Shown in pieces: positions 1 through 11,741 of a DNA stretch of 64,000 nucleotides (its first letter is position 1; every line of letters starts with the position of its first letter). Below the pieces are notes generated by a model. That model worked only from the letters and a program-made list of their open reading frames with translations, searched no databases and was not told where the DNA came from. This stretch comes from Auriscalpium vulgare (lineage: Eukaryota; Basidiomycota; Agaricomycetes; Russulales; Auriscalpiaceae), in NCBI GenBank assembly GCA_019915015.1, contig JAHBBC010000031.1, positions 310,001 through 374,000 on the forward strand, read 5' to 3'. Made by a program: the position numbers and the translations under genes.

Positions 1-939
1 CGACTTGGCGGACTTGTCTTCCGTGCGTAAGGCTGCGGAAAAATATTGCAGCAAGGAGACAGAGCTGCACGTGCTCCTGAACAATGGGTATGCGCGTTAG
101 CATGATGAGTGCAGTCCAGGACGCTGACGGAGTGTCTAGGGGTGTCATGACTCCTCCGCTCGACCTCATGACAGCGCAAGGCTATGACGGTCAGTTCGGT
201 ACGAACGTCCTGGGTAATCCGCGTCAATACATCGGTCTCGAATGCCATTTTGATCACGTCTTTCAGGACATTTTTTCTTCATCCAGCTCCTCCTTCCCAC
301 AATTCTTCGAACGGCGAAGGGGGAGACGAGCGGCAAGCCCTTCCGTCCCCGCATCGTCAACGTGTCTTCGAACGGACATGTGCTGTTTAAAGTGCCAGGG
401 GGTGTGCAATGGGACACTCTACTGAAGGGTAACGAGTCGCTTAGTGCGCGCAAGAAGCTAGGAGTGCAAGGTCTATACGGCCAGAGCAAGCTCGGCAACG
501 TGCTTATCACGAAAGAGCTTGCAGCGCGGTATGGCATGCATGGTGTCGTCGCTATCTCGCTTCACCCTGGTGCGTTCGACCATCTGAGTAGTCCATCTCG
601 TCTCACTCCAAGCATCCCTGCTAGGCAGCATCAAGACCGAGCTTGGCCGTCATGTTTCTGCCCTCATGCGACGGCTTACGAACTGGATGCTGTACGATGT
701 TTCCTACGGTGCAATATCACCGTTGTATGCCTCAACTTCGCCAGAGGCACTTGAGATGAACGGAGAGGTAAGCTTTGACTCACCGATGCTCGCCTCCATT
801 ACAAACTGAAAATTTCGCGTCACGGATCCAGTACCTCACAACATGGGCCCGTCGCCAGCTTCCTAGTACTTGGGCGCGAGACGAGGAATTGCGGCAGAAG
901 GTGTGGGCTTGGTGCGAGGAGCAGGTGAAGGGCTTCTGA
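1..939 (+). CDS. Short-chain dehydrogenase/reductase, 5' truncated by window edge
   Basis: This is an NAD(P)H-dependent oxidoreductase of the SDR superfamily; the substrate cannot be read from sequence. The N-terminal cofactor-binding part lies before base 1. The visible part starts in frame at base 2 (DLADLSSVRKAAEKY), followed by NNGGVM (the usual NNAG element), a VNVSSNG strand with the catalytic Ser region, and the active-site YGQSK (Tyr-x-x-x-Lys). The C-terminus WAWCEEQVKGF is typical of fungal WW-oxidoreductase-like SDRs. Introns at 88-139, 214-266, 570-624 and 768-831 restore a single continuous frame. The stop is at 937-939. The gene converges on the AA9 gene 289 bases away. The family assignment is secure; the specific function is unknown. 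Confidence 0.9.
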
Positions 940-1228
940 AATCGCTTAGGCTCCCGTCATGTGCATGGCGTAAATTGATTTACTGGGTTCGACTGGACGC
1001 GGACGTACAGTGTCAGCGCACGGCTTGGTGCTAGCTATATTCGGAGAAATCGCCGGTCAGGTACGGCCTTTCTGATTCGCAATGATGAGAGCAGGGCCAA
1101 TGCGCTGGCCGCCAGAGACGACTGAGTGAATTAGATGTGCTCTAATAGCGCTCACGCTCGGAGAGGAAGAGCACTGTATTCGCATTTGATAGCAATCGTA
1201 CACAAAATATCTTATTTCTGCTTGCAGC

Positions 1229-3001
1229 TCACAGACATTGAGACTTTCAGAATGGTCAGTAATCAATGCGACGATGAGACAACTCATGAGACGCACGTAG
1301 TACGCGCTCGAGTACGTGCAAGTTGTCCCGGCCACACAGGTCGTCCTGTCGCCCATTGGTCAGTAGACACTCTCGCAATGACTGCACCTTTCGACTTACG
1401 AGCCCGTGTACGTTTGTCCTCCGCACTGCGAAAGTCCATGTCAGTGAATGCTATAGGCTTGGAGACAGCGTATCCCACCTGTCCGTACTTGGCGACGGCA
1501 GAGCCCGAAGAACTGCTGGCTGTCGACGTCGCGCTGCCGGTACCCGTAGCGCTCGTCGCGGTGCTCGTCGCGCCGGTCGCGGTGCTACTGCTCGCACTGC
1601 ACGTGTAGCCGCAGCTGCCGTATTGGGCACACCCCCAGTCACCAGTGGCACCTCTGTTTCCCGAGCACGCTGATTAAAATCACGAGTACTGCCGCGAAAT
1701 CTGCGAAGGGTTGGCTTACGGGAGGAGAACATTGCCGCCTATATCCTATATTTGAGTACACGGCGCAAGGAGTTGCAAGGCGAAAGACTGACCTGGTGCG
1801 ACGTAGCATGTTTGGTTGTCCTCGATCTGATAGAGCTGTACGAGAACTCCGCTCGTGTCATTTCTGAGGAAGTCCGAGCAATGAGCGGAGTGCTCGGCCA
1901 TGTGGTGAGGGGCACATACGGGTTATAGGAACCCGGGAGCGCGATACCACTGGGAAGGGACACGCTCCCGCCGTTCTGGACCTTGACCTGCACACAGTTG
2001 CTGTGCCAGAAAATGAGCACGGAACAAGATGACAGGCGTCCCAGCTTACGGGTAGAACTGAGCCCCCATGTATGTGCTGGCAACGTGCAGGCCGAGGATC
2101 TAAAGACGAATCAGCAACGTACGGATGTGTCGGGCCGAGTACTTACTTCGTGGCGGAGAAGGTATTCTCCATTAGCAAGGCCGGCGGGGATCGTCACTTT
2201 ATATTGGGAAGGCGTATTATGCAAAATGGATTCGCCCCAGGGCAGCGCTGTCCGCTGTGGGTTGTCTGAAGGTACGGTGAGCCAGGATAAATCACCGTAA
2301 CGGCTCAAAAACTTACAGGAATCCTGGTCGATTTCTATCACGCGCGAATTGAGTTATGATTCTGCTCAGTTGAAGTGGAGAAACATATACTCACTGACCC
2401 AGACTGACCCACTATCGCCCTTGAAGCTCGCACAGCCTCCGGTGCAGCTTGCAATGTAGGTCATGACCTGAGTACCGTGAGCACACAGCACGTAAGAGGG
2501 CAGATGGTTCTAACCGGGCTGTATGTGGACGAGGGAAAAAGTCAGACACTATGGTCATCAGATATGGACAAAGATGCGTACCCTGGATGATCAGAGCTCC
2601 AGCTTTGGACGGCGCATTAGCTAGATATCCCAGAAAGCCTGAGCGAGTCTCGGCGTACCTTCCCCAGTCGAAGATTACCGTGCTTCCAGCATCCACGGGC
2701 GCGAGGACAGATATCGGCGTGTTTCCTCCCGGCTGGAAACCCATCCCCTGTTCAATATTTCGTCAGGCAAACAGAAGAACAGACTCACCCCGCACGTAAC
2801 GTCCGCAGTGGTAAAATCCGGCACAGGGCCATAGGTGTTCAGCTTGCGGAGGGGGCTGCTGGAGTTTGCCGACGCGTACGCGTCCGCCGCGGTCCACGTC
2901 GCGGCTGGGGACGTCGTGTAGAACGTGTGGACCTGGCCGTGCGCGAGTACGGACGGCGCGGCCAGGAGAGCAAGCAGAGAAACGGTTACAGCGGCGTGCA
3001 T
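1229..3001 (-). CDS. AA9 lytic polysaccharide monooxygenase with C-terminal CBM1
   Basis: This is a secreted copper enzyme that cleaves cellulose or related glucans oxidatively (AA9, formerly GH61). The signal peptide ends in APSVLA, leaving HGQVHTF with the N-terminal copper-binding His1. The core carries GMGFQPGGNTP, FDWGSWSSDHPG with the second copper His, VMTYIASCTGGC and VTIPAGLANGEYLLRHE. A Ser/Thr/Ala/Gly linker follows, then a CBM1 (KYGQCGGQTYTGSTTC ending YYSQCL). Fifteen exons fit one frame of 340 codons: 3001-2789, 2747-2659, 2602-2582, 2518-2515, 2467-2395, 2334-2317, 2265-2147, 2099-2050, 2000-1920, 1863-1793, 1738-1720, 1653-1479, 1425-1400, 1345-1297 and 1243-1229. One exon is only 4 bases. 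An ATATATAA box lies 44 bases upstream of the ATG. The activity spectrum (C1/C4) cannot be read from sequence. Confidence 0.95.
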
Positions 3002-3044
3002 TGCGGCGTTGGAGGACTGGAGGAGCCGAGCCGCAACTTGGCTG

Positions 3045-3052
3045 TTATATAT
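3045..3052 (-). promoter_or_regulatory. TATA box of the AA9 gene
   Basis: ATATATAA on the minus strand, 44 bases before the AA9 start codon, in an otherwise GC-rich leader. This fits a strongly regulated secreted enzyme gene. It was identified by motif only. Confidence 0.6.
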
Positions 3053-3628
3053 GTGGGCAGGGACATTGACGCGTGCGCTCACATCAACCTAGGATGATCC
3101 GTACTCGGCGAAGGGTCAGTCGTTGGTGCCATCATGTGATGTCACCGTAGTCGCAGCATGAGGCTCTTCTGCCCCCTAAAACCTTGGGTCGCCAAAGTAA
3201 AGCGGAGGGACTGCAAGTTTATCCGGGAAAATGGAGCAACGTCGGATTGAGGGTGCGACCCGAGGCGGGCGAAATTTCCGAGAAGCACGACACCGCAGGC
3301 ACACGCGTAGTGCGTGGTAGGACGAAGCCAATGGTGCCCCAGTGAGTTACGCCGGCGACGGGTGTCGGGAATGTTGTCGGATCGCTGTTTGGCGAGGCGA
3401 CACGCGCCTACTGAAATCGATTCCTTTCCTTGCTGCAAACTCCATCGCCGCGGAGGGATATGAGACCGCTGATTGGATTAGCACGTCTCTTCTACTCTTC
3501 TACATACCAGTCGTAATCGTCTCAGGGCCGTGCCGTGAGGACACGGGACGTCATAAAGTCTAGGAATCCTGCAATAAGCGCCCTCTATCCGACCTACGAG
3601 TCGCCCAGGCTGTTGCTTTTTCTTACCC
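3053..3628. other. Intergenic: AA9 upstream region and desaturase 3' flank
   Basis: No gene is supported here. On the AA9 side, GCGGAG motifs (near 3203 and 3448) fit the degenerate fungal CreA/Cre1 consensus SYGGRG. They are short enough to occur by chance. The desaturase stop is at 3629. Confidence 0.4.
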
Positions 3629-5562
3629 TCAGAGCTCGAATGCTATCTTAGCCACTCGGAGCTGGGCCATGCGCTTCCTCGCCGCATTCGAGTGCTTGTT
3701 CATCCCGCCATTGTAAGCCCAGCCGGCGTCTTTCCACTTTTCCGAGCCGTCGGGGGCTCCATTGGGAACTGCGTAGCTTCGCAGCAGCCGTGCGCCTCCG
3801 GGCTATGCGGGTAAAACAAAACATACGTCAGAGCATCGATCAGCTTAGAAAGTTACGTACGTGCTCTTTCATGTAACTTGTAGCATCTACGGCGTACCCG
3901 TCTATCAGGACGACACACGCACAGGAGTTGCTTCGCAAGTAGTCGTCCAGTTGGTCCCTGCGCTGCCATATCGCGCCTGCCCATTCCGCGATACCCTGCG
4001 TCGACCCTGTATAGGGACCGTGATGATCGGCGTGCTTTCCTGACATATGTTGTATGGCGTCCTTGATGTCGTTGGTGTCGGCGCGTCGCAAGCCCCACGC
4101 CCAGCCAAGTGTGTTCAGCAACGCGATGACCCACTTCGATGGGTCCCAGTCGAGAATTGCGGGCCCTGAGCGATAGTCGTGCGGGAACGCGTGCTACAGT
4201 GACGGGAATATTGATCAGACACGTCGACTGCAGGGACAATGACATCTACATGCTGTGGTTGGTAGGAGGGTCAGTAAGTCCATCGACATAACGAAAGCCA
4301 GCTACTCACAAAGTTGTGATTGCCCTCTCCTGCAGTCAGCAACGCGAGGACCTGCGTTCATTCAGCTGCAGGTTCTATCAAGGAGGAGAAAGGCACATAC
4401 AAGGTTCGTTCGAGAAGTGTTTTCGTCTGTATACGGCTGTAAGCCATCCCAATGCGCCAGCCTGTCGTGGCATATTCAATGATCAGCCGTGTGACCCAGT
4501 TGAAGGCCGGCATAGACTCACGAATTGACAAGGAATGTGCAATGCCAGACTTATTCAGCGAAGAATGTAAGTTTGACCGCTATTGGACGGAGTGCCACTC
4601 ACTGAGAAGCCGTGAGACGAAGCCGCCGTAGATGAATGCGCCATTTGCGTCACCCCAGGTCCAGCCAAGTAACGTGGGAATGACGAAGCCAAAGAACAGC
4701 GCCAGAAGCACTGCAGGAGATGCTATGAGGGCGCTTCTGGAGGGATATATGCATGTGCTTACCGTAGTATCGGTGCTGGAACTGGACGACTACGCTCGTA
4801 TGACATCAGCAAGTGTTCGCGAGATGTGCGAAGAGGTGCAAGTACCAGGATCAGCCTCAAGATCGTCGCGTTCTATGAATTCTAGCTTTTCATATTTGGG
4901 CTTGTAGAATATCCAACCGACGTGGCTGTAGAGTAGCCCGCGTGTGGCGCAGTAGCTACAGTATGAGTCGCGTCAGGACATGTATATCACATACTGTACT
5001 GGGTGACAACGTACGGATCGTGTTCCTCGTCGTCGGTGAATCTCTGCCGAGCCATCAGCTTTGACAACGAGGATGACGTCATCAGCTACGTACATGATGC
5101 AGGCGGTGTCTGAGAGTCCTGTAGTAGACGCGCATCAGTCCTGCGACGCGGAGATGGCGAGTCGAAGCACATACCACCACTGCGGTAGTGTCAGCATACA
5201 CGGCAACTGCTCAAAGTCATAGCTCACGCACCTTTATTGAGCCCTGAAAGGCCATGGCGCCCAGGAAAGACAGCACGAGGCGAACGCCGAATGACGCGCG
5301 AAAAGCGCGGTGGGAGTACAGACGGTGGTACCCGATAGTGATGCTGTGAACGCGTCAAGGAAGCGCGTCAGAAGAGAGACGCGACGACATACCCGAAGGA
5401 CGCAATTTGCCACAGCAATATGGTCATGATGAGTGTGGCGCGCGGCACAGTGGACGGTGGGCGAAGGTAGAGGCCATAGGCGGCAGCGACGTGTGCGGCG
5501 AGGAAGAAAACGGCATTGGACCACCAGACGGCGACGGGCTTGCTGTGTGTGGCCGGGGACAT
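3629..5562 (-). CDS. OLE1: Delta-9 acyl-CoA desaturase with C-terminal cytochrome b5 domain
   Basis: This ER membrane enzyme introduces the Delta-9 double bond into stearoyl/palmitoyl-CoA. The first exon starts MSPATHSKPVAVWWSNAVFF and holds transmembrane segments. His box 1 is GITIGYHRLYSHR, box 2 is RHRLHHRFTDDEEHDP and box 3 is GNHNFHHAFPHDYRSG. The C-terminus has a cytochrome b5 fold with the heme-binding HPGG (EHPGGARLLRSYA). Fourteen exons close to 408 residues: 5562-5393, 5343-5232, 5179-5175, 5118-5094, 5043-5015, 4955-4846, 4789-4763, 4710-4603, 4549-4522, 4461-4401, 4351-4310, 4252-4250, 4193-3861 and 3802-3629. Two exons are 5 and 3 bases; the 3-base exon supplies one His of box 3. 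The start was chosen as the only ATG before the conserved N-terminal block. Function is secure from the three His boxes plus the b5 domain. Confidence 0.95.
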
Positions 5563-6037
5563 GAGTGTGCGGAAGAGGAAGAGAAAGCGGCTGAGCGTGG
5601 GTGCTGATGCCGTATTCCTTACATGACCCGACCCGCCACGATGATGTCTCGGCCATCGAGCGCAGGGCGCGTCCACCAGCGCAGACTCAACGCCGCTTCG
5701 ATTTCCCAAAGGGGGAATCGAGGAGCCCCAATCCCTCAACACGCCCGTCGCAAACCCGTGACACACATCACACCGTGACCAGACTCGCATGCCCGTAGTA
5801 CTACTGTAAGGACATTCGTACCATCTCACAACTGCAAAGTCCGGCTAGTCAGGACAGAGAACAGTGCCATCGTGCCGCCAGAGCCGTCAACACGGCTCGT
5901 TGACAGACCGTCACGCCAGCACGTGACATCACGCGCTGGCGGCCACGGGAGTGCTGCTCCGGCACCAACTGAACAGCAAGCAATATCTGTCCATACCACT
6001 CGATAGCCCAACAGCCAAGACTAGAGTCAAACGTGCA

Positions 6038-8158
6038 ATGTCCAAGAGAGAGCTGGAAAAGCTCGGGTCTGGCGGATCCGTGGTCGATGTCGACGCCCCG
6101 CGCGCGAAGCGACGCAAGGAGACCCCAGCATCCCCCGAGGACAAGAAGCCCGACCACTATACCGGCGACGCCACGACTGCAACCAAGACAGAGGCAGAGG
6201 ATCATGACACAGTCGATGCGGCGCAATTGGCGGCCGTGCAAGAGCAGGGCTTGAAGCTGTGGCAGACCGTGAAGGATGCGGTAGACAAGGAGTGCGTGAC
6301 CGACCCTCTCAATCATTCGACTCCCGCCATTCCTCTTTCTCTCCCTCACACCTTTCTCACAACACTGCAGTGGCCGCAGCCTGTCTTTCGACTTCATCCG
6401 CCTTCCTTCAAAGCGCCAGTACCCAGATTACTATGCCAAAATCAAGAAACCTATCGCGCTCGACCAGATCAAGACGCACATCGGGGCCGGCGACTACAAG
6501 ACGCTACTCGACGTGAGGCAGGACTTGGAATCCTGCTTCCGCAATGCCAAGCGTTACAATGTGAAGGACAGTCAAATCTTTCAGGACGCCAAAGCTCTGC
6601 ATGTACGTCGCAACCGACTTGGTTTGCAAGCGACCCTGACCACGACCGTTGTCACAATCCGTCCTTCCAGAAGCTCGTCTTGCGGGAGTACGCGCGCATG
6701 ACTGGCGACACCAAGGGTGCGGAAGCTGACCACGATGACGAAGCTGAAGATGGCCAAGGCAAGGCGGGGTCTGGCGATGAGGCTGCGAAGAAGAAGAAAG
6801 CGCCTAGCTTGACCAGATTGCTCACGACAAGGCTTGAAAAGCTTGTCGCCAAGACAGACGACCAGTGCGTCTCATGGTTCCGCGGAAGGGTCTGTCCACT
6901 GACTTTGCGATTGCTCCTGCAAGAGGTGCTTCTTTATCTACACCCTTCATGGAGCTTCCGAACAAGAAGCAGTGGGCGATTTACTACAAAACGATCACCA
7001 AGCCGATGAGTTTCGAGAAGATCTTTGCGAGTGCCTTCCCCCGTCTTCATGAACGCACGTCTAACACCAAGTAGAAACACCTTAAACGGAAAGAGTACCA
7101 CAACACAGCCCAGTTCGCGGCCGACGTTGAGTTGGTATTCTCCAATGCGATGCAATTCAACGAAGACCACACGCTCATCTGGGAGTCCGCCCTGCAACTC
7201 AAGGTGCGCATATACACAAGCCATGTCACTGCTCATCGATTTACCCTAGCTTATATCGCAGGAGCACTTCGCCAAGCTCATGTCCGACCTCCCTGCACCA
7301 TTCGCACTCTCGCAATACGGCACAAAGGATCCGCCTCGGGCGTCCAATGGCAAGATCAAGTTCAAGATGCCAGCAGCCGCCGCTGCAGCAGCGAATGGGC
7401 TTGCTCCGACGGTCGCGAAAGCCACGTCTCCCAGCGCAGTAACGAACTCGCTCATTCTCAAAGTTCCCGGAGGCCACAACGGTGCAACTGCCTCCGCACA
7501 GACGTTGTCGTCTTCCTCGGTGCCCTCGACGTCAAAGGCACCAACTACTGCGGAAAATACATCGACAGGCGCAACATTCAATTCACAACACTACCCGAAC
7601 TACGCCCAAGCTGCTGTTCAGCCCTCACCGACGCCATCGCAGCCGCCGCAGCCGGATCCATTAAAATCACTATCTGTAATTGTTGCGCCCGTCGGTCGAC
7701 GACTGCACCTGGATCACCGCGACGGCGTGCGGAGCTGGGCACTCAGATTGGGGCCAGGCGAACGTGCCCTGCGAATCAACAACCTGCAGTATCACAGACA
7801 TGACGACGACGAGAGCAGCGGCGACGAGCAGGAGGACGAGCAGGAGGAGGAAGAGACCGATTCAGACGACGAAGACATGGAGGAGGGCAGCACAAAGTCG
7901 AAGGGAAAAGGAAAGGAGACTACGCGGGTGAAGGGCCGGCGGCGGCGCGGCGGCGTGCGCATCAAGGACGGCGTGAAGCTGCCGCCGAAGCGCGCGCCGC
8001 CCGAGATCGTTGTGCGCCTCGATAAGATGGAGCTTAAGTCCGCCGTCGAGGACGAGGACGAGTGGGATGTCGAGGTGCCCGCGGGCACTCACATCCTGGA
8101 GCTCGGTGAGAAGGGTGGGCCGACATGGAAGGTATTTGTGCAGAAAGTGGGAGTGTGA
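6038..8158 (+). CDS. RSC4: Tandem-bromodomain chromatin remodelling subunit, RSC4-like
   Basis: Likely a nuclear subunit of a SWI/SNF-RSC remodeller that binds acetylated histones. It starts MSKRELEKLG, and a KRRK basic patch follows. Bromodomain 1 spans about LSFDFIRLPSKRQYPDYYAK to ESCFRNAKRYN. Bromodomain 2 spans LSTPFMELPNKKQWAIYYK to VFSNAMQFNEDHTLIWE. A linker with KKKK lies between them. A low-complexity Ala/Ser/Pro region and an acidic stretch (near 7800-7890) precede the conserved C-terminal block. Exons: 6038-6291, 6380-6602, 6671-6864, 6924-7026, 7075-7203 and 7262-8158. The intron at 7027-7074 appears to be GC-AG (TTT|GCGAGT). The gene converges on PFA4. The tandem bromodomain call is secure; RSC membership is inferred from architecture. 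Confidence 0.85.
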
Positions 8159-8368
8159 TGTGTGTGGATCTCCAGGTCGGTATCTGTCTTTACTGTTGCT
8201 TTCGCTTTGCTATGTTCCCTGATGATTTCGTTCTTTCCTGTAACTTTATTACCCTTTCTTAAACTGGATTACCATCTATGACATGATATACACGGTCCTA
8301 CTCAACAAGAGTCCTGGATAATGGCCAAAACGATAACACACTGCAGTAAATCAATTCGACGCACGAAT

Positions 8369-10315
8369 CTATGCAATCGACTCTCCCTCCCTCCATCGAT
8401 TCACCCGATGCACCAGCGGAACCTCGTCTCCCTCACTCGGCTCGCTGTCCGGCTCGCTCGGCGGGTCTGGCACGTACCGCCTATACCGCCCCGCCTCCTC
8501 GCCGCGGCTCTCGACATACCGCCTCAGAATCTCCTCCCTGTCCACCTGGCGCACCTCGTACCCCTCCGAGCCGCGCCGTACCATCCCACCGAGGCGGCCC
8601 TCCGCGTACTCGCCAGCATCGCTCCCGTAGTCGTCGTCGGACGTCTCAGGCGAAGTGTAGTCGTCCGCTTGCTGGTAGTCCGGGTGAAACGGTGGGACGG
8701 CGGCGACGGGGTGTCGCCGGCGCGCACGTGCGCTGGAGGGTTTAAGTTCGGGGTTGACGGAACCATTTTCGTAGGTCCACGGTGAGTCGGGTAGCTCAAA
8801 TTTGTGGTCAGGGTCGTGGCTGACGGCGGTGGGGTCTTGGGGCGGCCAGCTCTCTTGCACTTCGGCACCTGGGAAGGACGGGGGTTAGCGCGTCGGCAAG
8901 GATAGTAGATGGAAATAAAAGAGCAAATGGGCTGGAAAGGACACATGAGCACTTACTACCGCAGAGAGCAATGGGCGCCCACCTGCCACGGCAAGCAGCC
9001 CTCATGGTTCCGGGTACTCCCCACTATCGTACTCGGCCCTTTGCTGAGATAGCTCGACCCACTTACCATCGCCTTCCGCGAGCTGGTATTTAAGACCGTC
9101 GCCTGGAGGAACGGTGGGGCAGAACCACATCATTGGATTTTTGCCGAGTATGGACTCGTAGTTGAGACGGACGCCGATGTTCTACACAGGCAGTTAGCGC
9201 AGTACACAGCAAGAGCACAATGGCATCATACATATGGGAACTTGATCTGGGGAGACTGAAGTCAGAGGAGCTTGGGTAAGGAAAAATGTAAGGGACGCAC
9301 AGCTCGGATCTTTCCTCTACGGACAAGCGTTGCGACCTTGTCCTTCTCCCAACCCTCGATTGTAGTAGTGTTTCCAGACAAGCAATAGAAGTGGTAAAGA
9401 CTATGACAAGGATTAGTTTCGGCGAAGTCGTCCGCTCGCGGTAGGGCAGGCATACCTGAATCCTCCTACCAGCATGAGGACTGGTATACATGTTACAAAG
9501 TTCAAGATAATGAAGACCATCTCTGTATTGCTAACAGCCTCCTGTGGGAATCAGGGCCTGAGCGTTATCCATCGCGCAGACGCACTCACGATGTAATACT
9601 GCCCCATCACATCGAACACGCGCCGCGTGAGCATGACGGCATGATACGAGCAGGCTACGTCAACATAAAAGAGAAAGCGGATAAAGTGCCCGTAGTTGTA
9701 GTAGCCAACGCAATTATTGACCCAAGGGCAGTGGTGGTCTGCGGAGGCAAAGACAGCAATTAGGACCACGACGAGGTACGAACCAATATATGACGCACCC
9801 ATTCTCAGCACACAGCTAATGCTCGATGCATTCAGTAGTGGAAGATACCCCACGACGTCGAAGCGTACCGTTTGCATTGCTTGCAGTGATGCGCCCTGGG
9901 AGGTTTGTAATGGTTGCAGGCCCGACAGAAGCGCGGGCCCCCAGTGAGCGCCTTCACTTCATAACCATCTGCCGACTGTGGGTCCGGATGCTAAGAGCAG
10001 GCATATTAGCATACATCCAAGTGACAGGAAGGGATCCGCACCCATTCATGCGGAACAGCGCCTGGGTCCGTCACCACGCATAGCCAATAGTTCCAGAAAA
10101 GCAAGCCAACCAAGACACTATGACAAAATCTGAGCACCTCCGGTCAGCATGAACATGATTGCGACGCACTTGAATGGTCCCAAGAGGACAAGAAGCTCGA
10201 TGGAGAGCTCACGGCCATACCATGGCCATATTACGAAGATCTGGAGAGAGTACGAGATGAAGGATATGAGGCCTAAAGTCAGCCCAACAACGATTCGGCC
10301 AAGTAGTCTTCCCAT
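8369..10315 (-). CDS. PFA4: DHHC protein S-palmitoyltransferase, PFA4 type
   Basis: An ER/Golgi membrane enzyme that attaches palmitate to cysteines of client proteins. It starts [15 protein letters not shown], with two predicted N-terminal membrane helices. The DHHC Cys-rich domain reads [16 protein letters not shown] and then [16 protein letters not shown]. More membrane segments follow, then the KFPYNIGVRLN and [14 protein letters not shown] blocks typical of fungal Pfa4. The C-terminal tail is acidic and disordered, ending at 8369. First exons: 10315-10170, 10117-10042, 9990-9869, 9815-9799 (17 bases, spanning the join before DHHC) and one from 9738. The first exon begins 186 bases from the divergent gene at 10502. 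Confidence 0.92.
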
Positions 10316-10501
10316 AGACCTAAGCAGCGACGAGCAGGCGGGCTGTGGGGGATAGAAAGCAAAGGAGGTGTGCGCAGTGCACCGCAACCATGCGCTCACG
10401 CGTTCCGACGCGCGCGCCGTCCGAAAGCGGCATCTCTCGTGGCTGTCGCTCTCCCAGTCCCAGTACTGGTCTTCGACACCAAAATAGCCAACGCGGCCAT
10501 C

Positions 10502-11597
10502 ATGCTTCGTCAATCGCAAGGGCAACTTGCCCTTGCGCGGCTGGGCGTTCGCTCTCTCTCGCAGCCTGCAGGGCATACACTGGTCGTGAACGGCGTCACA
10601 CCTACGCCCCCGCCTGTCGCTGCCCACCAACGGCCCAAGTTTCCGGTAGCCAGCAGCTTTGGAGGAATCTCAATATGTGCGTTCCGAGGCTCTATCGTTC
10701 CCGCTGCCTTATTGATGTATATCCAGCCAATGCCAACGCCGCAGCGCGGCCGCCACGGAGGACTAGTGACCGCTCCAAGTCTGCTGTTACCTGTACGATT
10801 TCCCTTTTTCTCTATGCTGTCCAGCATGCTTATCTTCCACCTGCGTAGCTGATTCAGAAGACCAAGACCGCGACTCGCGTCGATCTGTTAACCCGTCCTA
10901 CTCGCGCAACTCCGAGGGCCGGTTCTCCAGACGACCGGTCAACCTGGGCTGGAGCGACAACACTATCGGATCCAGCTTCGTCAAACGACTCCAGGAACAC
11001 TCGGCTCGCAAGGCGGAGTCTACGCGAAAGACTGAGGCCACTCTCAAAGCCAAGCCTGCTGCAAAACGGGCCGCTCCGCGCGCCAAGGTGGTCGAAAAGC
11101 CAAAGCCGATGCTTGCAGCAGAGGCGGAGGTGAAAGCGGAGGTGACGAAGAACGCGAGTTTGGTGACGCGGTCAGTGCAGCCGAAGACGGAGCAGGGATT
11201 GAAGGAAGGGGCGAGGGGAGTCGGCGAGCTGGTGGACGGTGCAGGGGAAACAGTGATCGCACCGGGGACCAAGACCTTCAAGCTCCAGATGTCGAGTCCC
11301 AAGATGACCAACCTCGATGCGCTCTTCATGGCCGAGCCTGCGCCGCGCTCGCACCGCGTCAAGCCCTCCGCCAAGGCGTCACTGCAGCCGCGGGTTCAGC
11401 AGAAAGGCGCGTACGAGCACTTGTTCTCGGGGTCTCCGAGCAGTCGCGTTTCTTCGAGCGTGCTTGGGCCCGTGTCGTATGCGCGGCACACATTGGCGGC
11501 GCGCAGGGACTTGAGCTTGTCGCAGAGGCGGAAGGCGATGCAGATCATCTCTGGGCTCACGAAGACAGCCCAGGCGAAGGGCAGCGTCCGGGCTTAG
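10502..11597 (+). CDS. Predicted mitochondrial protein of unknown function
   Basis: I do not recognise this gene. Three exons (10502-10676, 10737-10792, 10849-11597) join in frame to 329 residues, with consensus splice sites at both introns. The N-terminus [20 protein letters not shown] is Arg/Leu/Ser-rich without acidic residues, like a mitochondrial presequence. The middle is Lys/Ala/Arg-rich (near residues 120-170). The C-terminal third looks folded and possibly conserved: [18 protein letters not shown], then [26 protein letters not shown] and [13 protein letters not shown]. It could be a basidiomycete-specific mitochondrial ribosomal or assembly protein, but nothing visible proves that. 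The three-exon frame closure supports a real gene. Confidence 0.7.
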
Positions 11598-11741
11598 TTA
11601 TTTACACTACTCATCACCATAGAATCTGAGTGATCCTTTGAAATGCTCAGAATGGGGGCCGTAATTCACTGCTCACAAATAATCATAAGAATAGGAGAGA
11701 AATATTCGACCCATAGTATATAGAATGTGGTGGCCATGTGC

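Noticed and set aside
980..1000. tRNA B-box-like GGTTCGAC and similar sites elsewhere (38158, 49458)
   Set aside because: No matching A-box at the right distance and no cloverleaf can be drawn. I found no convincing tRNA or rRNA in the window.
1179..1228. Alternative AA9 C-terminus ending after YYQK or running on through CSSSPSV
   Set aside because: The 53-base intron 1244-1296 gives the canonical CBM1 ending YYSQCL followed directly by a stop.
2470..2580. AA9 gene as a pseudogene because the frame seems broken near the second copper His
   Set aside because: A 4-base microexon with good splice sites restores the exact conserved sequence, so an intact gene is the better explanation.
7204..7261. 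Plus-strand 223-codon frame 7132-7803 as a separate gene
   Set aside because: It is the shifted reading of RSC4-like exons across the 7204-7261 intron.
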